Assembly (NCBI GenBank): GCA_023433515.1
Contig: JAEZCN010000250.1
Location: 16,741 to 80,740, forward strand
Reading direction: 5' to 3'
Length of the DNA stretch: 64,000 nucleotides
From: Pseudomonadota bacterium
Lineage (GTDB): Bacteria; Pseudomonadota; Gammaproteobacteria; Steroidobacterales; Steroidobacteraceae
In this document: in pieces, positions 8,224 through 16,234 of the stretch
Layout of the letters: every line of letters begins with the position of its first letter
Numbering within the stretch: the stretch's first letter is position 1
Translations under genes and position numbers: made by a program
The notes under the pieces: model-generated
The model's input: the letters and a program-made list of their open reading frames with translations, nothing else
What the model was told of the DNA's origin: nothing
Databases searched by the model: none

Positions 8224-8904
8224 TCAGCCCTGCGTGATCGGCTGCAGCTTGAGCTCCACGCGGCGGTTCTGCTGCTTGCCGTCCGGAGTGGTGTTGGGCG
8301 CGATCGGGCGCGACTCGCCGAAGCCGAGCACGACGATGCGCTGGTGGTTCACGCCGCGCGACTGCAGGTAGCTGCCCACCGAGTTCGCGCGATCCTGCGA
8401 AAGCCGCATGTTGTAATCATCGGCTCCATCGCTGTCCGTGTGACCTTCGACGTCGATGAGCGTCTTGTCGAACTCCTTGAGGACCAGCGACACCGAGTCG
8501 AGGACCTTGTAGAAGCTCGCGTTGAGATCCGCGCTCGCGGTCTTGAACGTGATGTTGCCGGGCATGTTGAGAATCAGGTCGTCGCCGTTGCGCATGACGG
8601 AAACGCCGGTGCCCTGCAGCTGCGTGCGCAGCTTGGCCTCCTGCTTGTCCATGTATGCGCCGACTCCCGCGCCGGTGAGCGCGCCCACGCCCGCACCGAT
8701 GAGCGCGCGTTCGCGGCGCTCCTTGGAGTTGTCGCCGGTCAACGCACCCAGCACCGCACCGGCGGCCGCGCCGATGCCGGCACCCTTGGTCGCCTTGTTC
8801 ACCTTCGTCTCGCCGGTATATGCATCGGTGGTCTGGCAGCCGGCGACCGTGAAGGAAGCGGCCACGACCAATAGCAGAGTGCGAGCGAGGATCGATGTCT
8901 TCAT
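8224..8904 (-). CDS. OmpA-family outer-membrane lipoprotein with glycine zipper (YiaD-like)
   Basis: The 226-residue protein begins with a lipoprotein signal (lipobox VAGC, Cys at about 22). A glycine-zipper segment follows (GAGIGAAAGAVLGALTG ... ALIGAGVGALTGAGVGAYMD), and the C-terminal half is an OmpA peptidoglycan-binding domain: VEGHTDSDGADDYNMRLSQDRANSVGSYL and NRRVELKL. It should tether outer membrane to the wall. The start at 8904 is set by an AAGGAG SD and the signal peptide; the open frame extends further upstream without support. A link to the Pds system (pdsO also encodes an OmpA-family protein) is possible but the 4-kb distance argues against it. Confidence 0.85.
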   Translation of the reverse strand: MKTSILARTLLLVVAASFTVAGCQTTDAYTGETKVNKATKGAGIGAAAGAVLGALTGDNSKERRERALIGAGVGALTGAGVGAYMDKQEAKLRTQLQGTGVSVMRNGDDLILNMPGNITFKTASADLNASFYKVLDSVSLVLKEFDKTLIDVEGHTDSDGADDYNMRLSQDRANSVGSYLQSRGVNHQRIVVLGFGESRPIAPNTTPDGKQQNRRVELKLQPITQG

Positions 8905-9002
8905 GCGTTTCTCCTTATCGAAAATTCCTGCCAAACCATACGGGCGTGCATCTGAACGCCTTATGAACTCCAGAACCGTGCGCTGGTTCTCAGTCGCCAC
9001 CT

Positions 9003-9527
9003 TCAATCGACGGCTTCCGGAGAAGCCGGCGGAGTGGTCGCGCGCTCATAGCCACGTGGCCTGATCGCGACGGTATTGCGGACGACGGTGCAGCGCACGC
9101 CGTCCGACCGGAAGAATCCATATTCGAAGGTCGGCGTGGCGCGTCCGGCGCGTTCCAGTTCCATCCTAATTTCGTGTTCCTTGTCCGGCGTAAGGGAAAA
9201 TCTCATCTCGAGGTCGGAATTTCCGCCGTGTTCGAACGAGATGTTCATGGCCCGCGTCCAGACCGAGTATCCCTTGAAAACCCGCGCGCAGGCGATCGCC
9301 GCGATGGGGTCGGCGAGCGCGGCCTGGTAGCCGCCGAACATCACGCCACCCGGATTCCGGGACCGCGCGTTCAACGGTAGCTTGATCCGCACGATGCGCC
9401 AACCGTCGCCGATTTCCATCACCTCGATGCGCATCGGAACGAATGGCGGATAGAGCTCGAGCAGGCGGGCATCGGAAAGCCATCCGCTGCGAGAGATGAA
9501 ACGCATGAATCGCGCCGCCAGCCGCAT
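9003..9527 (-). CDS. DUF4442 hotdog-fold protein (PaaI/acyl-CoA thioesterase-like)
   Basis: A 174-residue protein with hotdog-family features: NPGGVMFGGYQAALADPIAAIACARV resembles the N-[Hx]-GG-x-hydrophobic helix of thioesterases, followed by strands WTRAMNISFEHGG and YGFFRSDGVRCTVVRNTVAI. No signal peptide is present, so it is probably cytoplasmic. Substrate is unknown. It is divergent from the DUF962 gene, with a 65-nt shared promoter gap, and the OmpA-type gene lies 98 nt downstream on the same strand. Confidence 0.75.
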   Translation of the reverse strand: MRLAARFMRFISRSGWLSDARLLELYPPFVPMRIEVMEIGDGWRIVRIKLPLNARSRNPGGVMFGGYQAALADPIAAIACARVFKGYSVWTRAMNISFEHGGNSDLEMRFSLTPDKEHEIRMELERAGRATPTFEYGFFRSDGVRCTVVRNTVAIRPRGYERATTPPASPEAVD

Positions 9528-9592
9528 GCCTTCTCCCTGTTGGTGAGCCCGTATTGTTGCAGAGCCCGGGCGTCGGGCGTAGGTTTCGCGGC

Positions 9593-10060
9593 ATGCGCAC
9601 GGTCGAACAATGGTTTGGCGAATACGGCGAAAGTCACACGCATCCGCGCAATGAATTGCTGCACTTCATCTGCGTGCCGGCCATCGTCATGACGGTCATC
9701 GGATTCCTCTGGTCGATTCCGGTACCCGCCGAGTTCGCGGCGGTGTCGCCCTGGCTCAACTGGGCGACCATCGTCACTGCCCTCGCGATCGTCTACTACT
9801 TCTCGCTGTCGGCCACGCTCGGAATCGGCGCAGCCATCGCCCTCGCCGCGTTGCTCGCGGTTGTTAGCTGGCTGGATACGCTGGCCTGGCCGCTGTGGCT
9901 GACCTGCGCAGTCATTTTCGTGGTCGCCTGGATCGGCCAGTTCATCGGTCACGCGATCGAAGGCAAGCGGCCATCCTTCTTCAAGGACGTGCAGTTCCTG
10001 CTGATCGGGCCCTTGTGGCTGCTCGGCCACCTGTACCGGAGACTCGGAATCTCGTATTGA
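9593..10060 (+). CDS. DUF962/Mpo1-like membrane protein
   Basis: A 155-residue integral membrane protein. The N-terminus MRTVEQWFGEYGESHTHPRN and the C-terminal IGQFIGHAIEGKRPSFFKD match the DUF962 (YGL010w/Mpo1) family, whose yeast member is an iron-dependent dioxygenase that alpha-oxidises 2-hydroxy fatty acids. The conserved histidines (HxxxNxxLH and GHxxE) are present: HTHPRNELLH and GHAIEGKRP. About four membrane helices lie between. The ATG at 9593 is chosen because the family motif starts there. The bacterial role is unknown. A REP pair begins at its stop codon. Confidence 0.8.
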   Translation: MRTVEQWFGEYGESHTHPRNELLHFICVPAIVMTVIGFLWSIPVPAEFAAVSPWLNWATIVTALAIVYYFSLSATLGIGAAIALAALLAVVSWLDTLAWPLWLTCAVIFVVAWIGQFIGHAIEGKRPSFFKDVQFLLIGPLWLLGHLYRRLGISY

Positions 10061-10180
10061 AGAATGGGGGCAGCCCCCGTTTCCCAGCAAAAGGGGTCAG
10101 TCCTTAAATTCGCTTGAGACCACCGGCAATAAGGGCTGACCCCTTTTGCAAGGAAACGGGGGCTGCCCCCATACTTCTTC
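10060..10180. repeat. Inverted pair of about 46-bp REP-like units filling the intergenic region
   Basis: The left arm (about 10060-10105) and right arm (about 10130-10180) are inverted copies with only a few mismatches, separated by a 24-nt loop. Each arm has a hairpin half GGGGGCAGCCCCC, then GTTTCC, then CAAAAGGGGTCAG (or its relatives). The element begins on the DUF962 stop codon and ends one base before the gcdH ATG. The 43001-43040 unit is a single copy of the same repeat. Confidence 0.9.
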
Positions 10181-10181
10181 C

Positions 10182-11339
10182 ATGCTGAATCCCCTCGATT
10201 TATACGACGTCCGCGGCCTGCTGACGGAAGACGAACGCGCCGTGCAGGACTCCGTCGGGCGTTTCGTCGACGAGAAGGTCATCCCGGTCATCCAGGAGTG
10301 CTTCGAGAAGCACCACTTCCCGAAGGAGCTCATCCCCGAGATCGCCGAGCTCGGGTTGTTAGGCTCGTCGATCGAGGGATATGGCTGCGCCGGCCTCGAT
10401 TCCGTCAGCTACGGACTCATCTGCCAGGAGCTCGAACGCGGCGATTCGGGAATCCGCAGCTTCGTCTCCGTGCAGAGCTCGCTGTGCATGTATCCCATCT
10501 ACGCATTCGGCAGCGACGAGCAGAAGTCGCGCTGGCTGCCGGACATGGCGCGCGGCGGGAAGATAGGCTGCTTCGGCCTGACCGAGCCGCACGGCGGCTC
10601 CGATCCCGCCAACATGAAGACCCACGCCAAGAAGAAAGGCGGGGACTGGGTCATCAACGGCTCGAAGATGTGGATCACCAACGGCGCCATCGCCGACCTG
10701 TGCATCTGCTGGGCGATGACGGACGATGGCATCCGCGGCTTCATCGTCGAGAAGGGCATGAAGGGATTCTCGGCGCCGGAGATCGAACGCAAGTTCTCGC
10801 TGCGCGCCTCGGTGACGTCGGCGCTGTTCTTCGACAACGTCGTCGTGCCCGAAGCGAACCTGCTGCCGGGCGTGAAAGGATTGAAGGGTCCGCTGTCCTG
10901 CCTCACGCAGGCGCGTTACGGCATCACGTGGGGCGTCATCGGAGCGGCCCAGGCCTGCCTCGCTCAGCTCATCGACTACACGAAGTCGCGCGAGCTGTTC
11001 GGCAAACCACTTGCCGCCACGCAGGCCATCCAGCTGCGGCTCGCGGAGATGGCCCGCAAGATCACGACAGCCCAACTACTGTCGCACCAGCTCGGCCGCC
11101 TCAAGGACCAGGGAAAGATGCAGCCGCCGCAGGTTTCGCTCGCGAAGTGGAACAACTGCCGCATGGCGCTCGACATCGCGCGCGACTGCCGCGACATGCT
11201 GGGCGGCTCGGGGATCAGCGCGGAATACGTACCCATCAGGCACGCGCTCAACCTCGAAAGCGTGATTACCTATGAAGGCACCGAAACCATTCATCAGCTC
11301 ACGATCGGGCGCGAGCTGACGGGCATCAGTGCTTTCTAG
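10182..11339 (+). CDS. gcdH: Glutaryl-CoA dehydrogenase
   Basis: GcdH oxidises and decarboxylates glutaryl-CoA to crotonyl-CoA in lysine, tryptophan and dicarboxylate degradation, passing electrons to ETF. The 385-residue protein shows acyl-CoA dehydrogenase motifs CFGLTEPHGGSDPANM (FAD/substrate), MWITNGAIADL, RYGITWGVIGAAQACL, RELFGKPLAATQAIQLRLAE, and the C-terminal VITYEGTETIHQLTIGREL with the catalytic Glu of YEGT; the ending GRELTGISAF is typical of GcdH rather than other family members. The usual start is the ATG at 10182; the 20 nt before it belong to a REP arm and contain no SD, which is unusual. Confidence 0.88.
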   Translation: MLNPLDLYDVRGLLTEDERAVQDSVGRFVDEKVIPVIQECFEKHHFPKELIPEIAELGLLGSSIEGYGCAGLDSVSYGLICQELERGDSGIRSFVSVQSSLCMYPIYAFGSDEQKSRWLPDMARGGKIGCFGLTEPHGGSDPANMKTHAKKKGGDWVINGSKMWITNGAIADLCICWAMTDDGIRGFIVEKGMKGFSAPEIERKFSLRASVTSALFFDNVVVPEANLLPGVKGLKGPLSCLTQARYGITWGVIGAAQACLAQLIDYTKSRELFGKPLAATQAIQLRLAEMARKITTAQLLSHQLGRLKDQGKMQPPQVSLAKWNNCRMALDIARDCRDMLGGSGISAEYVPIRHALNLESVITYEGTETIHQLTIGRELTGISAF

Positions 11340-11403
11340 GCGAGAGTGCGGAGAAGGAAGGCGGCCGGAGCGTCGTGCCCGCGCTTGAAGGAAACTCCGG
11401 AAG

Positions 11404-12042
11404 CTAGGTAGTCGGCACGAAAAACGGCGTGCGGGTTTCCTGAAACGCCGGCATGGCTTCGCAGCGCGCGGCCAGCGTTGCGAGCGACTGGAACATGATG
11501 GGATCGGCAGCGACCCGCAGCGAGTCGTTGCAGAACGTGAACGCGCACGCCGCCGTGATGTCGGCCTGCGACATGCGCTTCCCGACCAGCCACTGCGACA
11601 CGCCCCGCTCGCCGATGTAACGATCGATCGCCGCGAGCGACGCGTTCATCTGCGTGCGCAGACGATCGAGCCACGGCTGGTGCCGCTTCGATTCCGGTCG
11701 GAACACACCTTCGTAGACCTGCAGCACGCCCTTCTCGGCCGCGCCCGTCGCCATGGCCATGAGGTTCAACGCCATGCGGCGATCGGGACCCGAACGCGGC
11801 ACCAGCGCGCGCTCCGGTCCGACGAGCTCATCGATGTAGTCGAGGATCGCCGAGGATTCGAACAGGATTTCATTGCGCCCGATCACGAGCGTGGGCACCC
11901 GGCCCAGCGGGTTGTACTCGCGGATGCGGTGGAAATCCTTGCCCACCGACCAGTTGGCATGTTCGAAGGGCAGATCGAGCAGCTTCAGCGTGATCGCGAC
12001 CCGCCGCACGAACGGCGAATCGAACATTCCTATCAGCAGCAT
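11404..12042 (-). CDS. Glutathione S-transferase family protein
   Basis: A 212-residue two-domain GST. The N-terminal thioredoxin-fold half has DSPFVRRVAITLKLL (active-site Ser in SPFVRR), NPLGRVPTLVIGRNEILFES (cis-Pro and the ESxAI glutathione contact), and the helical C-terminal half ends with WLVGKRMSQADITAACAFTF, the N-capping box. Soluble and cytoplasmic. The stop of the L7/L12-like gene is just 6 nt from the GST start codon region, with both read on the minus strand, so the two are likely one transcript. Confidence 0.85.
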   Translation of the reverse strand: MLLIGMFDSPFVRRVAITLKLLDLPFEHANWSVGKDFHRIREYNPLGRVPTLVIGRNEILFESSAILDYIDELVGPERALVPRSGPDRRMALNLMAMATGAAEKGVLQVYEGVFRPESKRHQPWLDRLRTQMNASLAAIDRYIGERGVSQWLVGKRMSQADITAACAFTFCNDSLRVAADPIMFQSLATLAARCEAMPAFQETRTPFFVPTT

Positions 12043-12048
12043 GAGACC

Positions 12049-12333
12049 TCAATACGGCGCGAAGTACCGAGCATATATCGCCGCGCCCGCGATCGACACG
12101 GCCGCGAGCAGCAAGACATGAATGATCCTCCGGCGGTACTCGCGGCGCTGCGTGTCGAGCTGCACGCCGAGCATGGGATCGTTGGCGATGTGCGCGTCCA
12201 CGAGCTTGCGGGCTTCGCGAGTGCTCACGCCTTCGGAATCGCGCACGACCTTCACGGCCTCGGAGAGTCTGCCCTCGGTGAGCAGCGTCGCCGCCTCGAG
12301 CGAAATCTCCCTGACGCGCCGGTCGGCACGCAT
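12049..12333 (-). CDS. Small membrane protein with an L7/L12 C-terminal-like helical motif
   Basis: A 94-residue protein. Residues about 20-45 (EAVKVVRDSEGVSTREARKLVD) closely follow the pattern of the ribosomal protein L7/L12 C-terminal domain (IKVVREATGLGLKEAKDLVD). The rest is a charged stretch and one C-terminal membrane helix (HVLLLAAVSIAGAAIYARYFA). A membrane-tethered L7/L12-like fold is seen in a few uncharacterised bacterial families; function is not known to me. The ATG at 12333 is preferred; an in-frame TTG lies 15 nt upstream. It precedes the GST gene on the same strand and is divergent from exbD. Confidence 0.7.
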   Translation of the reverse strand: MRADRRVREISLEAATLLTEGRLSEAVKVVRDSEGVSTREARKLVDAHIANDPMLGVQLDTQRREYRRRIIHVLLLAAVSIAGAAIYARYFAPY

Positions 12334-12395
12334 CAGCACACCGCCCAACCCGTCGCGGCGGCGCCGCGCGTTGCTCCTTCAAGGAGGAAAGTCAT

Positions 12396-12950
12396 ATGCC
12401 GAGTCCGTCCCATGTTGCCGAGCCGCAGCTCAATGCCACTCCATTGATCGACGTGTTGCTGGTCTTGCTCGTAATGCTGATCTTCACGCTGCCGATCGCG
12501 ACACACGCCGTGAAACTCAATTTGCCACAAGGGCCCGGCATGTCGCCACCGCCGCCGACGGTGCGAATCACGATCGAATCCGACGGGGCCATCTACTGGG
12601 ACGACGTAAGGCTGGAGTCGCCGGACTCCCTCGCGCCGCGCTTCGAGGCGGTGGCGAGTCAGCAGATTCCGCCCCTGGTTCGCGTCATTCCCGACAGACG
12701 TGCGCAATACGAAATCGTCGCGCAGGTACTGGCTGCCGCGCAGCGCGCGCACGTCGAACGCCTCGCCATCGCGCCGGTGGCAGACACCTGGGACGCGGCA
12801 TTCAGAACCCGCGCTGCGCGCACAAGGACGCTTCGGCGATCCAGCAGAAGAGCAACGTGGCCACCGCGATCCAGTGCCACATCGTCTGGATGCGACCGGC
12901 GTCATCGTCCGGCGCTGCGCGCCGCTCCTCGCGCGTCGCGGCGTTCATAG
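12396..12950 (+). CDS. exbD: ExbD/TolR family protein with aberrant C-terminal tail
   Basis: ExbD-type proteins work with an ExbB channel to use proton motive force. The N-terminus LNATPLIDVLLVLLVMLIFTLP contains the conserved proton-pathway Asp19 in its membrane helix, and the periplasmic domain follows (VRITIESDGAIYWDD ... EIVAQVLAAAQRAHVERLAI). The family normally ends near residue 135-140; here the frame runs on to 184 with an Arg/Ser-rich tail that lies antisense to a small ORF. The ATG has a very strong AAGGAGG SD. No exbB or tonB neighbour exists. The tail may be a lost stop, a frameshift or an annotation of a real readthrough. Confidence 0.75.
   Translation: MPSPSHVAEPQLNATPLIDVLLVLLVMLIFTLPIATHAVKLNLPQGPGMSPPPPTVRITIESDGAIYWDDVRLESPDSLAPRFEAVASQQIPPLVRVIPDRRAQYEIVAQVLAAAQRAHVERLAIAPVADTWDAAFRTRAARTRTLRRSSRRATWPPRSSATSSGCDRRHRPALRAAPRASRRS
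12802..12948 (-). CDS. Small single-helix membrane protein (48 aa), coupled to the upstream ORF
   Basis: The predicted protein starts MNAATREERRAAPDDD and carries one membrane helix (MWHWIAVATLLFCWIAE) before a short end. Its ATG overlaps the TGA of the ORF at 12945-13142 by 4 nt (ATGA), which supports translation. It lies entirely antisense to the odd tail of exbD. Function unknown; no family recognised. Confidence 0.5.
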   Translation of the reverse strand: MNAATREERRAAPDDDAGRIQTMWHWIAVATLLFCWIAEASLCAQRGF

Positions 12951-13142
12951 CGGCAACCAGTGCGTCGCTTCACGGCGATGCAGATACACGAATCGCGCGC
13001 GCGAGAGACGCGTCGCGAAATCGTTGCTGCGCGTGCCGACGCGCTCGAGGAACCGGCGCCAGCGCTCGCCGTGATCCGCGGCCTGCGCGCCGGCATATGT
13101 AAGGACGGGATTCGAGTGGTACTGCGAGCTGCGTTCGATCAT
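12945..13142 (-). CDS. Hypothetical 65-aa protein
   Basis: The ORF starts at ATG 13142 behind a good GGAG SD (7 nt spacing); an in-frame ATG at 13205 would add 21 basic residues but has no SD. The protein (MIERSSQYHSNPVLTYAGAQ...) is soluble, basic and aromatic-rich, with RFLERVGTRSNDFATRLSRA as a likely helix. It couples by ATGA to the 48-aa membrane ORF. It is divergent from the response regulator gene at 13284. No family recognised. Confidence 0.5.
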   Translation of the reverse strand: MIERSSQYHSNPVLTYAGAQAADHGERWRRFLERVGTRSNDFATRLSRARFVYLHRREATHWLPL

Positions 13143-13283
13143 GGCCGTCTCCAGTTGGGACTGGATGCCATTTCGCGCCCGCCTGCCGGTCTTGCCGTGA
13201 CGCATTGATGGCCGACTCGAGCCGGATCGTGACGAAATGTGGCCACGCACCCGCGCCCGTGGCAGGTCGCTTAAACTGCCGCC

Positions 13284-13973
13284 ATGAGAAAAACGATCGC
13301 CATCGTCGAGGACGAACGCGCCATCCGTGACAACTACGCCGCCGCCTTTTCCCGCGAGGGATATGCCGTGCGCGGCTATCCGAACCGCCGCGAGGCGATG
13401 ACCGCCTTCGCCGCCCGCCTTCCGGACCTGGCGGTCATCGATATCTCGCTCGAGGACGAGCCCGAAGGCGGATTCGAGCTGTGCCGCGAGCTGCGCGGAC
13501 TGTCGGCCGAACTGCCGATCATTTTCCTGACCGCCCGCGACAGCGAGCTGGATGCCGTGTCGGGCCTCAGGCTCGGCGCCGATGATTTTCTCACCAAGGA
13601 TCTTTCGCTCGCGCACCTGATCGCGCGCGTCAATGCGCTGTTCCGCCGCGTCGATGCGCTGCGCCGCCCCCCAGAGGAAAAGCAGGTCATCCGCCGCGGC
13701 GCGCTCACGCTCGACAGCGAACGCATGTCGGTGCAGTGGAACGGCGAGGTCGTGCTCCTGTCGCTCACGGAATTCTGGATCGTGTATGCGCTGACCCGGC
13801 ATCCGGGCCACGTGAAGAACCGGCAGCAGCTCATGGACGCCGCGAACGTGGTGCTCGACGACAACACGATCACTTCCCACATCAAGCGCATCCGGCGCAA
13901 GTTCCAGGCGGTCGACGAGAAGTTCGATGCCGTGCACACCGTGTACGGCATGGGTTATCGCTGGGTCGAGTAG
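13284..13973 (+). CDS. pdsR: OmpR-type response regulator, PdsR-like (dedicated sortase system)
   Basis: A 229-residue regulator: receiver domain with acidic pocket VEDE, phosphoacceptor Asp in LAVIDISLED, and K in DFLTKDLS; then a winged-helix DNA-binding domain ending HIKRIRRKFQAVDEKFDAVHTVYGMGYRW. The gene is 21 nt before a kinase whose domain plan matches the proteobacterial dedicated sortase histidine kinase, so the pair is assigned as PdsR/PdsS. The symbol rests on remembered family descriptions (the HK/RR pair that occurs with subfamily-6 sortases) and is moderately sure. It probably controls a surface-protein operon located elsewhere. Confidence 0.72.
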   Translation: MRKTIAIVEDERAIRDNYAAAFSREGYAVRGYPNRREAMTAFAARLPDLAVIDISLEDEPEGGFELCRELRGLSAELPIIFLTARDSELDAVSGLRLGADDFLTKDLSLAHLIARVNALFRRVDALRRPPEEKQVIRRGALTLDSERMSVQWNGEVVLLSLTEFWIVYALTRHPGHVKNRQQLMDAANVVLDDNTITSHIKRIRRKFQAVDEKFDAVHTVYGMGYRWVE

Positions 13974-13994
13974 CGAGGGCGCATCCGCGAACCT

Positions 13995-16115
13995 ATGGGG
14001 CGCCTCACCGACCTGATGAACTACGGGCCGATCTCGCCGTTCCGGCTGCGGACCAAGCTACTGCTGCTGGCGCTCACGACGCTCGCGCTGCCGTGGGCCG
14101 GTTGCCAGTACGCGCGCGAGATGGAGACGGTGCTGCGCGAAAGCGAGCAGCAGTCGCTGCTCGCGGTGACGACCACCATTGCCGGTTCGCTCAAGGGCCG
14201 CCAGGAGCTGCTGTTCCGCGCCGATTCCCTGCCCGGTGATACGGGCAATCCAGGCGACATCACGCCGGTGGTGCTGTCGGGCGCGCCGCTCATCGACGGA
14301 CGCGCGGACGAATGGGACACGGATGCGCGCAACCTGGTGCGCGTCGCGGGGCCCGGCGGGGACAGCCTGCGCATCCTCGCGGCGACGCACGAACGCTGGC
14401 TCTATCTCGCGCTGCTGGTGCGCGACAACCGGCTCGTGTTCGACGCGTCGGAGCTCGAGCCGCTGGTCCGCGAGAACATCGGCGACCGCGTCTGGCTCGC
14501 GTTCGACGACAAGCGCGGCGGCCAGCAGCGGCTGTTCTTCGGCGGCACGGGCGTGGGCCCCTTGCGCGGACGTTTCATCGAAACGCGCGAATACGGCCGC
14601 GAACAGGCCGTCGAAGAGCCGCGCATCGAAGCCGTCTGGCAGCGCACGCGCAATTCCGACGGCTACGTGATGGAGATCAGCATCCCGCTGTCGATGGTGG
14701 GCCAGCACCTCGGCATCCTGATCGACGATCGGGACCGGCGGGGCGCCACCCGTGAAAGTTACGGCACGCTGGATCCATCCGACCTGCGCGCCACCGGCCG
14801 CCTGATCGCCGCCTCGCCGGACCTGGGCGATCACTTGCGGCAGTTCGCTCAGCCCGGTGTGGAGCTCAGCGTCGCCTCCGCGACCGGCGCGATCCTGACG
14901 CGCCTCGACGCCCCCGCGCTGCCTGGCGACTACACACGTTTCCGCGGCTTCCTGCCGCGCATGTACCGACTGTTCCTGGATGGCGACCTGATACCGCGCA
15001 GCGTCACCGAGGCCGAGCGCCAGCGCGCGGCGCAGGATCTCACGCAGCGTGCGGTCAAGGGCGTGCCCGCGACGACGTTCATCGCGGGCCGTTACGAAAA
15101 CAGCGTCACGGTGGCCGCGGCCGCGCCGATCTTCGCGGCGGACGGCAAGAAGATCATCGGCGTCGTTCAGCTCACGCAGACGGCGGATCGCTGGCTGACG
15201 CTGCGCGACCGCGCCCTCACGCGACTGCTCAATCTCACGCTGTTCGTCACGCTGTTCGCGGTGGGCGCGGCGTTCTGGTTCGCCGGCCGCATGACCCTGA
15301 GAATTTCCCGACTGGGGCAGGCAAGCGAAACCGCCCTGAGTCGCGAGGGCAATCTCTCGCGCGTGCTGCCCGAATCGAACGCGAAGGACGAGCTCGGTGA
15401 CCTGTCCCGCAGCTTCTCCTCGCTGCTCGGCAGGCTCGACGAATACACAGGCTACCTGCGCACGCTGGCCGGAAAACTCGCCCATGAGATCCGCACGCCG
15501 CTGACGATCGTCCGTTCCTCGCTCGAAAACCTCGAATCGGAGGCGAACTCGGACAACGCGCGCGTCTACATCGCGCGCGCGCGGGAGGGCAGCGAACGCC
15601 TGGGCGCCATCCTCACGGCCATGGGCGAGGCGACCAAGGTCGAGGAGGCCATCGCGCACAGCGAGCGGCAGCGCTTCGACCTTTCGGCCCTGGTCCGCAC
15701 CGCGGTCGATGCATACCGCACCGCGTTCCCGGCCCGGAAGTTCGCCTGCGAGTCGCCCGGGGATCCCGTCGAGTTCACGGGCGCGCCGGACCTGATCGTG
15801 CAGATGCTCGACAAGCTGATCGACAACGCCGTGGACTTCAGCGCCGAAGGCGACACGATCTCGGTTAAATTGCGCCTGGAGGAGGGATATGCGGACCTGT
15901 CAGTCGCGAACCCCGGCCCGGCGCTCCCGGCGGAAGCATCGACTCGTCTGTTCGAATCCCTTTGGCAGTCGCGAACCGAGGCCGACAAGCGCCCTCACTT
16001 CGGCCTGGGCCTCTACATTGTCCGCCTGATCGCCGAATTTCACGGGGGATCCGCCAGAGCCGAGAACCTCGCCGGCGAGTCGGGCGCGATCTTCACGGTG
16101 CGTTTGCCGCGATGA
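13995..16115 (+). CDS. pdsS: Sensor histidine kinase with carbohydrate-binding-like periplasmic domain, PdsS-like
   Basis: A 706-residue inner-membrane kinase. After a first helix (LRTKLLLLALTTLALPWAG) comes a periplasmic region of about 380 residues containing a CBM9/DOMON-like beta domain (LIDGRADEWDTDARNLVRVAG ... GYVMEISIPLSMVGQHLGIL), typical of TIGR03785-type kinases. A second helix (LTLFVTLFAVGAAFWFAGR), HAMP, then H-box LAHEIRTPLTIVRSS with phosphoacceptor His497 follow. The ATPase has DKLIDNAVDFSAEGD (N box) and FGLGLYIVRLIAEFHGG (G2). It is likely co-transcribed with pdsR. Sugar-containing surface material is the probable ligand, by inference from the fold. Confidence 0.78.
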   Translation: MGRLTDLMNYGPISPFRLRTKLLLLALTTLALPWAGCQYAREMETVLRESEQQSLLAVTTTIAGSLKGRQELLFRADSLPGDTGNPGDITPVVLSGAPLIDGRADEWDTDARNLVRVAGPGGDSLRILAATHERWLYLALLVRDNRLVFDASELEPLVRENIGDRVWLAFDDKRGGQQRLFFGGTGVGPLRGRFIETREYGREQAVEEPRIEAVWQRTRNSDGYVMEISIPLSMVGQHLGILIDDRDRRGATRESYGTLDPSDLRATGRLIAASPDLGDHLRQFAQPGVELSVASATGAILTRLDAPALPGDYTRFRGFLPRMYRLFLDGDLIPRSVTEAERQRAAQDLTQRAVKGVPATTFIAGRYENSVTVAAAAPIFAADGKKIIGVVQLTQTADRWLTLRDRALTRLLNLTLFVTLFAVGAAFWFAGRMTLRISRLGQASETALSREGNLSRVLPESNAKDELGDLSRSFSSLLGRLDEYTGYLRTLAGKLAHEIRTPLTIVRSSLENLESEANSDNARVYIARAREGSERLGAILTAMGEATKVEEAIAHSERQRFDLSALVRTAVDAYRTAFPARKFACESPGDPVEFTGAPDLIVQMLDKLIDNAVDFSAEGDTISVKLRLEEGYADLSVANPGPALPAEASTRLFESLWQSRTEADKRPHFGLGLYIVRLIAEFHGGSARAENLAGESGAIFTVRLPR

Positions 16116-16200
16116 GGCGCATTTGCGCGGCCGTTCACATCCAGCCGCCACGATCGCTGCCGATACTCTGAAAGAACGGCGATGTCGTGCGATTGAGACA

Positions 16201-16228
16201 TTGTGGCGAAGCGGATTCGGCGTATCAT
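16201..16228 (+). promoter_or_regulatory. Sigma70-like promoter of the candidate ncRNA
   Basis: TTGTGG (16201-16206), a 16-nt spacer and TATCAT (16223-16228) fit a -35/-10 pair; the start would be near 16235. Confidence 0.45.
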
Positions 16229-16234
16229 TCGGGC

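Noticed and set aside
8224..8904. OmpA-type lipoprotein as PdsO of the sortase system
   Set aside because: The glycine zipper plus OmpA plan fits YiaD-like lipoproteins, and the gene is over 4 kb from the kinase pair with unrelated genes between.
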